Source of the DNA: Macrothele yani
Lineage: Eukaryota > Arthropoda > Arachnida > Araneae > Macrothelidae
Direction of reading: 5' to 3'
NCBI GenBank assembly: GCA_039090855.1
Contig: CM076995.1
Span: 121,656,270-121,720,269 of the forward strand
Length of the DNA stretch: 64,000 bases
Shown here: one piece after another, positions 34,234 to 46,509 of the stretch
How positions within the stretch are numbered: position 1 is the first letter of the stretch
How the letters are laid out: each line of letters begins with the position of its first letter
The notes under the pieces: model-generated
Told to the model about the DNA's origin: nothing
The model's input: only the letters and a program-made list of their open reading frames with translations
Database searches by the model: none
Made by a program: the position numbers and the translations under genes

Positions 34234-35401
34234 CACAGTTGAGTCACATTATTGTGACCACCTACTTTTGACAACAGCGCATAGCCAATGAAAGAAGACA
34301 CGTGTTGTGAGCTGGCTTGGAGGGTATATAAGGTGTGCTGTAGGCAATTTGAAAACATATCACTCGTTGCCTGTCATGGATAAAAGGAGCAATTTATCAG
34401 ATTTTCAAAAAGGAACGATTATCGGCTTTCGGGCCAAGGGTGGCAGTATTTCTGCAACAGATCAGTTTGTGAAATGTTCATGTGCTGCTATGGTTAAAGT
34501 GTATCTTGATTGGAGAAATGGCACCATTGCGAATAAGTGATGTGGAAACTGCGGAGCACCACGTGCCATTGATGTGAGGGGTGAACATCGGCTTCGAAGG
34601 TGCGCGAGGGCCAATCAACACACTACAGTGGAGCAACTCACTGGTCGAATGAACCAAGGCTACATGAAGTGTGTCTAAAATGACAGTTCAGCAAACCCTG
34701 CTGCATATGGGGCTCCAATGAAGACGGATGGTCACTGCACCTATGCTAACAAAGGTGCATCGGCAGAAAAGGCTTACATTTGCACAGCAGTATTGGAATT
34801 GGACCTCCACTGATTGGCAAAGGTTTGCCTTCTCTGATGAGTCACATTTTCTGTTTCATCAAACGGATGGACATTGGCATATAAAGCGAGAAACATCGGA
34901 AAACAAACACTCTTCAACCATTGCTGGCAGAACACAAGCTGATGGGGGCAGCGTTATGGTCTGCGGAATGTTTTCATGGCATTCTCTGGGTCTACTCATT
35001 CGTATGGAAAAGGCACTATGGACCAAATTCATTATGAATCCGTCCTTGCAGACCATGTACACCCATACATGCTGATTGTCTTCCCTGGGGAGGATGGGAT
35101 CTGTCCGAGAGTGGTTGGAAGAGCACGATGAAGACTTCAAAGTACTTCCCTGGCCCCCTAATTCCCCAGACTTAAACCCAACTGAACATCTGTGGGACCA
35201 CCTCAATCGTGTTCGCTCTATGGATCCTCCACCACGCACCCTCTCCAGCAGATACGTTGCAGTCAGCATGGCTCCACATACCTGTGAACACCTTCCAGCA
35301 CCAGATTGAGATACTCCCAGCCCGTCTAGCTGCTGTCTGCTCCGCACACGGCGGTTACTCTGGATATTAGCTGGTGGTCACAATAATGTGATTCGACTAT
35401 G
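34234..35401 (+). mobile_element. Tc1-like transposon, frameshifted
   Basis: TIRs share TCACATTATTGTGACCACC and are flanked by TA. Transposase segments are MDKRSNLSDFQKGTIIGFRA (34376 on), SDESHFLFHQTDGHW (34830-34875) and WPPNSPDLNPTEHLWDHL (35150-35205). First Asp and Glu motifs are present. The FxDDNA motif with the second Asp cannot be read near 35085, where the frame breaks. The N-terminal region contains a stop near 34540. It is non-functional. Confidence 0.85.
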
Positions 35402-36870
<1,469 letters not shown>

Positions 36871-37268
36871 TAGTATAAACATAGCTATTACTTTTCTCTG
36901 ACATATTTCAAAATAATGCAGAAGAAAATGATTTTTGCTACCAGTTTATCAATTAATAACGAGGAACTGTACACCAACTATACTTAAAATAGTAAAACTA
37001 TACTAGTAATCCATATTTGTTGGTGTAAAATAGAAATCAGTGTTTCCAGGGTTTTGTACATCAACTAGATGGCTTTTTCAAGGAAAGCAGTTTGCTTCTA
37101 CTTTCTTTGAAGAAGTCATCTGGTTGTTGTGCAAAAGCTTGGAAACTTTGACTCCTATTTTAAGCCAGTTTATTTTTTGGTATTAAAATTAGGAAAATAT
37201 ATGAGGATTAAAGTGAAAGTAATGCCTGTGGGGCTGCAATAAAAATAACAGTAGCCCTTTGTGTATGT

Positions 37269-38581
37269 TAGGGTGGGCCAAAAATACTGAAATGTGTTTC
37301 ATCGATTTGCTACAGTGCGGAAAAGTTGCCCCTAGTACAATTAAAGATAATGTAAAAAAAAAAAATTAAATCACATTTTTCATTCACGCATGATGATAAA
37401 AATTTCCAAAATTAATTTTTTTTTTTCAAGTACCAAATAAATTACAATCAAAATGCTATAGTGTGGAAAAGTTGCCTCTAGTATATAGCTAATGTAAAAA
37501 AAAAATTGCTTTTTAAATTAAGACATTTTCTGTTCGCACATGACGATCAAAATTATAGAAATTCCACAAATTTAGACATTTTTAGATATTCGTTCCAGGT
37601 ACCAAATCCTTCCCCCTCTACTCACTTGCGGTCGAGCCCCTTTGACCTTGCATATGCTGGTGGCAGCGGCAAACAAAATAAAATCTGTATTTGATAAAGC
37701 ATGCATCCCTACAGTATCTGAGTATAGAATAGTGCAGCTTATTAAGGCCTACCGTGATAAATATTACAAACTGAGGAAGTGTTATAATTGGGACAAAAAC
37801 AAACCAAACTTTCAAAATGAGTAACAGTTTAAAAAAAAAAATCTAAGCCACTTTTTGATGTTGCTGTTGCAAGTGCTCTATGACACTGCACTGCGTTTGT
37901 AACAAAAAATGTGACTCCTGTATTTGCCCAATATCAAACACACGTACCTGTGAGAAATGGAAAAATGTCCAGTCGATTGAACTGAAGTTCTTATATCTCC
38001 AAAGACAGCATAGGATAGGAAGGATTGAATCAGTAAATACACAGCAAACCCAAAAAATAAAAAAGAGGAAGCAAAGAAAAAGAACATAAATTCCACTATG
38101 TGTCAGTCGCTGCCACTTCTAACTCTTGAGCTTCCTTCTATGGACAGATTACAACTGAGCTCGAGGACATGAGAAAAAGTTACTGTCTTCAACCTTCAGC
38201 TGTGTTCAGTGAACAAAACCCATCACCTCAAACTGAAATAGATGATTTTCCAGAAGTTCTTTACAGAAGATCAATTTTGTCTAAATTTGTGGAATTTCTA
38301 TAATTTTGATCATCATGCACGAACAGAAAATATTGCCTTAATTCATTTATCTATACTAGAGGCACCTTTTCTGCACTAGACCGATTCGATTGTAATTTAT
38401 TTGGTACTTAGATAAAAATCAATACAATTGCATAAATTTTGGAAATTTTTATAATTTCGATCATCATGCATGAACGGAAAATATTGTCTGATTTTTTTTT
38501 TTTTTTTACATTATCTTTAGCTATATTAGGGGCAACTTTTCCGCACTATAGCAATTCGATCTACTAACATGACCCACCCTA
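37269..38581. mobile_element. DNA transposon with about 310-bp TIRs, uncertain family
   Basis: The ends are TAGGGTGGGCCA and, inverted, TAGGGTGGGTCA. Each TIR contains two internal copies of a GTGCGGAAAAGTTGCC(C/T)CTA motif followed by an A-rich stretch and a CATGATGATAAAAAT-type motif. Flanks gtgtatgt and gtgtacat could be a diverged 8-bp duplication, suggesting hAT. The unique centre (37600-38270) has a fragment with ACIPTVSEYRIVQLIKAYRD and another with LKFLYLQRQHRIGR. These resemble uncharacterised transposon-associated proteins, and I cannot place them further. Confidence 0.7.
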
Positions 38582-39788
38582 GTGTACATACTTGTAAGAT
38601 ACTGACTGCACCTTCATACGTCTTTTGTGTCATCTTTTCCGTAGAGAAGTACCTGATGAAGGAGAAGCTGTAGCATTTTTGACACGTGTAAAGGTGGGTG
38701 AAGAAGTTTATTAAAGGAGAAATTACTGTTGAGGAAAACCCAAAGTTGTCCAATGTAGCCACTGATGAAAATCAACAACAAATGGATGATGACTCACACA
38801 GACAAGTATGTAACCATCCTGGAGATCACTTGTACTGTAGACACAATGTCATGGAAATGATCATAAAAAATTTAGGCTATTAGAAAGCATGTGCTAAATA
38901 GTTTCCACCTGTGACTGTATTACCCTTGCATATCTTTTGCCACAAATCAGGTCGTTATAGAAGTGAGCTAGCTGGTCTCCAAAGCTACCCCTTCCCACCT
39001 TATAGTGTGCATTTAGACACACTGTTCCTTCAGCTATTTAGACTGATGTAAAACAGTATCTGGGGGCAAAGGTTTGATGAACAGGTCACCAAGGTCGTTT
39101 TGAAGACATGGACCAGATATCACTCACTTTTCACAGATGAAATTCAAGTCTTATGTTCAGTAGTGGCTGCAAATGCATCATGTGTGCTGTAGATACTTGG
39201 AAAGGCAGTTTTCCCTAATGCAACAAATATATGTATAGTTGGAACTTTTTATTCATTACAATAAAAATATTTACCTAACAGGTATTATTTCTGGTATACC
39301 ATATGTAATTTAGTCAAACAACTTTTTTTATAAATTTTCTTTCAAAGTGAAGGCTTTCATAATCTTTGCTTATATATGTATAATCAAAGGCTATTCCGAT
39401 TTTCATATTCTTCTCACTCACTCAACAGTGGAGAACAAGGTCAAATGAAGTTGTAAAATGACCAAGATATTTTATATTTGTCAGTCATTCTAGGACTTGA
39501 CACAATGCTAACATTTCAGGATTCCTGGATAGAGTATGTCTTTCTGTCAAGATTGTCACATTTAAAATGGCAGGTTTCAGTCATAAGGCAGTTATGTGGA
39601 TAATACTAAAAATGTTAGTAAATGCTTGGCAAAGTATTAATAATTTTAGTATTAAAAAAATATGTTTGCTTCCAAGTTTTTATACTGTCACTGATGATAA
39701 AGGTATGGATTCAGAGGGGAAATTAACAAAATATGCTACATTATAACAAATCTGAGCAAAAATTGCTAATGGCATTTCATTATACATA
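38582..39788. other. Intron sequence, nothing recognised
   Basis: This AT-rich stretch contains a small open segment at 38698-38883 that I do not accept as an exon (see rejected items). No mobile element was recognised. Confidence 0.4.
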
Positions 39789-40529
39789 GATCATTTTTGA
39801 ATCAAAGATTATACTTATAAAATTGCCAGTACCTTTAACTATAATGGAACACCATGGCTTCAGCCACTAGGGCTCTCGTCAGCCATCAAATCACGTATGT
39901 TGTTCCGCTCTGACCAGCTTTTGAATCTATTACCACAGGGTTGTGGTCTTTTGCTGCCATCTTCCAGCTAGAATCTGTTGAATTTTTGGAAGACTTCAAT
40001 TGGTCATTAATATTTTGTGAAGAGGATGTGAGAAAATTATCCCATATTTTGTGAAGAGGATGTGAGAAAATTATCCCATATTTTGTGAAGAGGATGTGAG
40101 AAAATTATCCCATATTTTGTTAATTTTCATGGATGGGTCCTTGTTGCAAGCTGATAATTGGTTCAATTTTCGATAGATTCATGGCCATTTCACATTATTA
40201 CTCTTATCCGTGAATCTATTCAACCAATTATCAAGCTTGCAACAAGGACTCATTCCTCAAAATTAACAAAATATGGGATAATTTTCTCACATTGTCTTCA
40301 CAAAATATTAATGACCAATTAAAGTCTTCTGAAAATTCAACAGATTCCAGCCGGAAGATGGCAGCACAAGACCACAACCCTGTGATAAAAGATTCAAAAG
40401 CTAATTAAGAACGAAACAACGTACGTGATTTGATGGCTGATGAGACACCCCTAGTGGCTGAAACTATGTTCCCATTATGTTTCCTTTACTGGCATTTTTA
40501 TAAGTATAATATTTGATTCAAAAATGATC
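39789..40529. mobile_element. Fold-back (palindromic) element, 741 bp
   Basis: The arms are about 330 bp and almost meet. They start GATCATTTTTGAATCAAA, have TA on both outer sides, and pair through CCACTAGGG.., GCTGCCATCTTCC.. and GCTTGCAACAAGGAC... The left arm contains a 34-bp unit repeated three times (about 40008-40118; TTTTGTGAAGAGGATGTGAG core), present once on the right. It is non-coding. TA target and long arms fit a Tc1/mariner-type fold-back MITE. Confidence 0.85.
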
Positions 40530-41312
40530 TACACTACATTATGTTCAAAAATCTGGCTAGAAAAAGATGTGAAAATTTAATGGTGCTTTCATGCCTCAGA
40601 ATCTAAATGCTACATCATAAAACATGATTTTTGTTTTCTTTTTCATTGTTTTGTTGTGCTCTCAGTGATTATGTTTTGCTCCATATTTTTTCGATACTCG
40701 AGAGTATAATCAACATCACTTTATTTCATGGATTTCTTGTTCATAGAATTTTTGGAATGGCTACCTTCATACATTGCCTAGTTGTTTATGTACTGTACCA
40801 TCCATCATAGCAAGTGCTGAAGATTGCCATGTATTACAGATATCATAGATGTAGTCATTCATATGGGTTTCCAGGGATGTTTTTCTTAGTCCAGTGTAGC
40901 ATTTAATATCTTTTATCTATTTCTTATTGAGCTACTTTATTTTAGTGGCTATAGTATAAGTTTCATTGTCATGATAGCCTTTTCAATGTGTTATTTGCCT
41001 TGTATGAGCACTCAGGTTTAATATGCAAAAAACATTGCAGCACTATTTTTGGTGGTTTGGTTTATAGTGTTATATTTTAAAATATCTATAGTATTCTTAT
41101 GTATGTTTCTTATCACTGCAATATCATCAGGTGATGTAGAATATTTATTTATTTATGTAAGTTTTTGAACTTTGATTCAGCCACTGTGCAAACTTGCATA
41201 TTTGTTTTGTATGCCAGAAAAGTTATCAGACACATTCTCTAATAATTTTTTATATTTATGGTATATATTTAGCATTGTTAAAAATGTGTAAAACACCTAC
41301 TGCAGTCTGTCA

Positions 41313-41495
41313 GCTTAGGTTTGAGTCCTGGATGGGGCATGGATTTGTGTTTTTCTCACAGTACAGGCTCTTAATTAGAGGCCCTAAATTAGAGATGGGC
41401 AATTTATGGCCCTAAATTAGAGATGGGCAATTTAGGGCCATTGGTTCTCTGCGTATAACCCTACAAGTTGCTCATTAAATCCTGAAACAAAAAAA
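41313..41495 (+). mobile_element. SINE copy, 5'-truncated
   Basis: It shares the B box region (GGTTTGAGTCC), GGGGCATGGAT, the CCTAAATTAGAGATGGGC body and the A-rich end with the SINE at 33664. The A box is missing. A 28-bp body segment (GGCCCTAAATTAGAGATGGG start) is duplicated in tandem at about 41383-41438. Confidence 0.75.
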
Positions 41496-42212
41496 GAAAT
41501 GCATGTACTTTGATTTCCTGCAGACTGTGCTACTGAACCCCTGTTCAATGCAGGCTCACTGAATGTACCATTTTTGGAGCAACTATATCTACAGTTGATG
41601 AGGGGGTTTACTATATGCCGTTGAAGTCCCCAGCTTTATAGCTGAAGCAAGTTTCCTTTCAATTATTCAATATTGTTATTTATTATGTTCTTTGCCTTGT
41701 GATTATTCTTGGTATTTTAACATGCGTGAACATTTATTTTACCTAATTATACAGTGGAGAGTACTACAACTGTAGAACATTCTGTGACAGGGTGCCCACT
41801 GTTTTTCAGGGAAAAAAAAATTCAAGGATGAATTTTTCAATGTCCTAAACCGCAATGAACATATATATCTATCAAGAATTATGTGCGTTGTTATTATGAT
41901 ACTCATTATCTTCATAAAACATCTATATGCATCACATTAATTCTTTCTGTATGTTCAAAACTCCCAATTTCTCAAACACAGAATTATCATAACAATAAAA
42001 CACTTAATATCTATTTTAGAATTATGTACAGGTATGTATAACACATTAAGTCACTTTTGTACGATTTTTAGATTATGCTAATACCAAATTTTCATCTAAT
42101 TATTTATATCATACTTTATAATATAACATTTACCTTTTTACCATTAATAAAAGATATATTTAAATTTAATGAATTGAAATAAAAAAATACAAAAGATTTT
42201 AATAACATATTA

Positions 42213-43701
42213 CACTGGCATGCAAAAATTAAGGACGAGACGGTTTTTCGAATGTAACGTCGTGCAGAAGTGCTCCACATCGACTCAAATCATACCATAA
42301 GATCCTAAAGATGTAAGAATATGGGACAAGTGAGCAAAACCGTCCATCCAAAGGATACAAAGGCACTTTATTGAAAAGGTAGCTTCGAGCACAACTGGAC
42401 AGAAGACAGAAACGTCCATGTGACAGGCGGCTGCCAAGAAAAATCCAGCCTTTAGTAGGGGATATGATCACCCCTGACTGCATTGCAGGATTTACATCTG
42501 TCCATGCTGAGGACGAGGTTGTCAAGGAGCTGTTGAGGCACGCGGCCCATTCCTCTTGTAGCGCCAATCGCAGCTGCGTTGCTGGCGGCTGGTGACATGC
42601 TGCCAAGCGTCTCCCGAGAAGGTCCCACACGTGTTTGATTGGATTTAGGTCCGGGGACCTTGTGGGCCAATCCATTTGTTGAATATCTTCACTCTACAAC
42701 AGACACTGTACGATGAGGTGTGGCGTTGTCGTCCATGAAGAGGAACTCAGGACCCACAGTACCTCTAAACAGACGCATGTGAGGCAGGAGAACCTAGGTA
42801 CAATAGCGGACACCAGTGACTGAACCTCCTTGGAAGATGAGGAGGTCAGTACGGCTACCAAGAATGATACCGCCCCAAAAAATAACTCTGCCACCACCAA
42901 ACCGGTACCTTTCGATGATGTTGGAGGCGAGATTGCGTGTTCCCTGCTCTCGCCAGGTGTGTATACGTCCAGAATCGCTCGTCAGACTAAATGGGCTCTC
43001 ATCCGTAAAGAGAACTCGACCCCATTGCTGATGTGTCCAGTTCTTGTGTTCCTGGCACCACAGAAACTGGAGTCTCCGATGAGCAGACATTAATGGCACA
43101 CACCGTACTGGTCGTCGTGCAAATAGACCACCTTTGTGCAGCCTCCTGGCCACGGTAAAATGCGATAACAGACGTCCAGTTGTCTGTTGCATGTGCCTTG
43201 CGATTTTTCCTGCTGTCTGTCTCTTCTCGCCTGTAGGACAATATACCAGTCGTCCGCCGCCATGGTTACTTGTGGACGACCACTGCTAAACTCTCGGACA
43301 GCTGTTCCTATCGTTTGAAATGCTGTGAGCGATCCCGAACTCCTCAGCCACACTAGTCACACTTCGACCTTCTTCCAACTTCCCAATCACGCGATCTCGG
43401 GTAAAGTCATCCAGATGTCATCTACTGGATTGCCTGTTGGCCATATCACACGGTGGTAGCAACTCGATGTCGTTCAAACCGATGTACACCGTGCAATAGC
43501 TTTCAACGAATTGCTGAGCGTACACCACCTGTGTGCTTTATACCCTTTCGACCCTCTCCCAACATCATGCTGCATATATGCGCATGCCCTACCGTACCGC
43601 ACCCTAGTCTATCTCCTGAGTGGTCTTTCGGTCCGTTCTGCCTGCTCGTTCCGCTGTTATGCTAATTTCTCCTCTTCGTCCTTAATTTTTGCACACCAGT
43701 G
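42213..43701 (-). mobile_element. Tc1-like transposon, catalytic Glu changed
   Basis: TIRs share CACTGG(C/T)(A/G)TGCAAAAATTAAGG and are flanked by TA. - strand transposase segments include TGRLLSHFTVARRLHKGGL, LFTDESPFSL (first Asp), an FMDDNATPHRT motif near 42735 (second Asp) and SPDLNPIKHVWDLLG. In the last, the catalytic Glu of PIEH is Lys. Frames also break near 42800 and 43190. It is inserted in the composite hAT-like element. Confidence 0.88.
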
Positions 43702-44327
43702 TAGCTCACTTTCGTATTGAAATTTCAACACAGCAAAATTAGAAAACTTGCATGTTATTCAGAAATCAAATCCTTTTTTCACTTTCACGTTAAGAAGCCT
43801 TCATTATTCACAAGTCTCAACATAATTGAAGGATTTTGGATGCATGTAATTTTTCAAATACTTCTGTGGGGTAACCAGTTTTGTACACATTGAATTAAAT
43901 ACTAAGAATGAAAACAAATACTTTAAACATTTTAGAAACACAGGCATGGGGTGAGGAAACTGAATGATCTTTTCTTTAGTGGGCAATATTTTTGGACAAT
44001 ATGAAATAGTCGTATTTTATTACTAAATGTGAGAGACGACACACAATACCAGCATTTAAATTTTTGTTTTACTTTCGGTTTATCTTCAAGTTTTTATGAT
44101 AGACAGTTTGAGTTAATAGTAGTTGGGCACGCACTAGAAAACAAATTATGGATTCGAAATCCATTGAATTAGGTTTCCACCACACAGAAATTAAAAAGAT
44201 CCTATGGGTTTATCATTAAAATGGTTTTAAACACCTTACATATGACACAGTTTAAAAGCAAGACCATAGTGTATTTCTGTTATTATAAGAAAACTGAACC
44301 AAAGAAATTAACATCAGTATTTGTAAT

Positions 44328-46266
44328 CTTAGACCCAGCTAACAAAATTAGCTGGGTCTAAGAACAAGTTGCATGTGAACAAATTATCAGGAAAAACCAA
44401 AATGTTGATGCAAAAAAGAAGAGAGATAAGGACAACTAAAGAAGATGTGACTTCCAAAGTGGAATATATAGAGCTATGCAAGACAACACGAAAAAGTATC
44501 ACTGAAGACGTAAGGAAATTCAACTGTGAGCTAGTGAGGAAAGCAATTGAAAACAACCAAAGCCTTAAGATAGCAAAGGGACATCTCAGTAAGGGAAGAA
44601 AACAGATTATGGCTCTGAGAAAAGAAGATGGTTCTATAACAAGAAATAGAGGCGGAATTTTGACAAGAGTGAAAGATTTCTACTCCAAATTATATGAAAG
44701 GGATGATACATGTACTCCAAACATCATGAAAGATACCAGTACCAGAGTTCTCCCAGTCCTCCCAGCAGAAGTTGCTCATGCAATCAAGAACATGAAGCCG
44801 GGGAAAGCTCCAGGAGAAGATGGAATTACTATAGACATCATACAAGAAGCAAGTGGAGAAATTGAAACAGTACTCGCCCAAATTTTCACTCGATGCCTTA
44901 ATGAAGGGAAGATTCCTGAGGATTGGAACAATGCTACAATGATCCTGCTACATAAAAAAGGTGACATTGAGGATCTCAGGAACTACAGACCTATCAGCCT
45001 CCTATCAGTGGTTTATAAAATCTTCACTAAAGTTCTTTCACACCGCTTGAAGGTAACACTGGACATGGCTCAACCGAGAGAACAAGCTGGATTCAGGAGT
45101 GGCTACAGCACAATAGATCATATCCACGTACTGAGAGAACTAATTGAAAGAGCGAGGGAATATGAACTTCCATTGTGCATGGCTTTTATCGATTATGAAA
45201 AAGCCTTTGATTCGGTGAAACCATCAGCAGTTACAATGGCTCTGAAATCCTGCGGTATTGAAGATGCATACATTAATATTATTAATAACATCTATGAAAA
45301 TGCAAGTGCAAAGATTCGGCTGTTTGAAAATACAACACACATAAAAATTGGAAAGGGAGTGAGACAAGGTGACACCATATCTCCGAAGCTCTTTAATGCG
45401 ACATTGGAAAATGTCTTTCAATCACTGAACTGGGAAAACAAAGGGATAAAGATTAATGGAGAATATCTAACCCACCTTCGTTTTGCTGATGACGTAGTCA
45501 TTTTTGCAACTACCCCATCAGAGCTGCAGAGTATGATCCAGGAACTTGCTGACAAGAGTAAAGAAGTGGGATTAAAAATGAACTTTCAGAAGACAAAAGT
45601 GATGTTCAATGCTTTTACAAGAAATGAAGATTTATCGATTGATGGAGAAAAACTGGAGATAACAGATACGTATGTTTATCTTGGACAGCAGATATCAAGT
45701 GAGGGTCACATTGATGAAGAAATTAATCGGCGTACAAAACTTGCCTGGAGAGCTTTTGGAAGAAACAGCATAATTTTCAAGAGCAATATGCCATTATGTC
45801 TTAAAAGAAAAGTGTTTGATCAATGCATCCTTCCAGTGCTTACGTATGGTGCAGAGACGTGGACCTTAACTAAAAGAGACATACAAAGGCTGCAGACAAC
45901 TCAAAGAAGCATGGAGAGGTGCATGCTTGGTATAACCAGGAGAGATAAGAAGAGGAACACGTGGATCCGAAAAATGACGAGAGTGGAAGACATCATGATC
46001 AGAGTTAAATCCCTGAAATGGCAATGGGCTGGACATACTGCCAGAAGGACAGACCATAGATGGACAGCCGAAATTTTAGATTGGATTCCAAGGGACAGGA
46101 AAAGACCCAGAAAAAGACCACATGGGAGATGGGTGGATGAAATTCGTAAATATGCGGGAGTGACATGGAGGAGACTGGCACAAGACAGACCGTTGTGGAG
46201 GAAACTTGGGGAGACCTTCATCCAGCAGTGGATTGATAATGGTTGACAATGATGATGATGATGATG
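44328..46266 (+). mobile_element. RTE copy, 5'-truncated with a 5' snap-back hairpin
   Basis: A 9-bp target duplication ATTTGTAAT flanks it (44319-44327 and 46267-46275; the right copy partly merges with the ATG tail). At the 5' end 15 bases (CTTAGACCCAGCTAA) form the exact reverse complement of the element's own sequence five bases further in. The rest is collinear with the intact RTE. Confidence 0.9.
44369..46246 (+). CDS. RTE reverse transcriptase, truncated but open
   Basis: A 625-codon open frame corresponds to residues about 362-984 of the intact RTE protein. It keeps NYRPIS, AFIDYEKAFD, GVRQGDTISP, FADDVVIFA and the basic C-terminus ending QQWIDNG. The endonuclease is missing, so it cannot retrotranspose alone. 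It is very similar to the copies at 7874-10828 and 24750-27707, with scattered substitutions (for example GKIN to GEYL-type changes and RPRKRPHGRW), so it is young. Confidence 0.88.
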   Translation: MHVNKLSGKTKMLMQKRREIRTTKEDVTSKVEYIELCKTTRKSITEDVRKFNCELVRKAIENNQSLKIAKGHLSKGRKQIMALRKEDGSITRNRGGILTRVKDFYSKLYERDDTCTPNIMKDTSTRVLPVLPAEVAHAIKNMKPGKAPGEDGITIDIIQEASGEIETVLAQIFTRCLNEGKIPEDWNNATMILLHKKGDIEDLRNYRPISLLSVVYKIFTKVLSHRLKVTLDMAQPREQAGFRSGYSTIDHIHVLRELIERAREYELPLCMAFIDYEKAFDSVKPSAVTMALKSCGIEDAYINIINNIYENASAKIRLFENTTHIKIGKGVRQGDTISPKLFNATLENVFQSLNWENKGIKINGEYLTHLRFADDVVIFATTPSELQSMIQELADKSKEVGLKMNFQKTKVMFNAFTRNEDLSIDGEKLEITDTYVYLGQQISSEGHIDEEINRRTKLAWRAFGRNSIIFKSNMPLCLKRKVFDQCILPVLTYGAETWTLTKRDIQRLQTTQRSMERCMLGITRRDKKRNTWIRKMTRVEDIMIRVKSLKWQWAGHTARRTDHRWTAEILDWIPRDRKRPRKRPHGRWVDEIRKYAGVTWRRLAQDRPLWRKLGETFIQQWIDNG

Positions 46267-46509
46267 ATTTGTAATTGGTAGCCAATTATAAAAAAAAAAA
46301 ATCTTAGCAACAATGCATCTCCAAATTTTGCAAAAAGTTCTTTACTGAATGACAAACTTTCATCAGGTGAAAAAAATATTTAAGAAATGAAAATACTGCA
46401 ATCAATTTTTAAATAATTAGACTTTTTTCTGCTCAAATGTCAGTAAATTTATCATTGTTAAAATATAATTAACAAGTATATTAAAAATATATTAAGCAAA
46501 TGGGTGAAT

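Noticed and set aside
35076..35309. Independent small gene
   Set aside because: It contains SPDLNPTEHLWDHL and is the C-terminal part of the Tc1 transposase at 34234-35401.
38698..38883. Possible NSUN2-like exon (GEITVEENPK... with a GTATGT donor)
   Set aside because: The exon ending at 36868 and the one starting at 59574 join in phase with a sensible family motif, so no extra exon is needed. No strong acceptor fits this segment.
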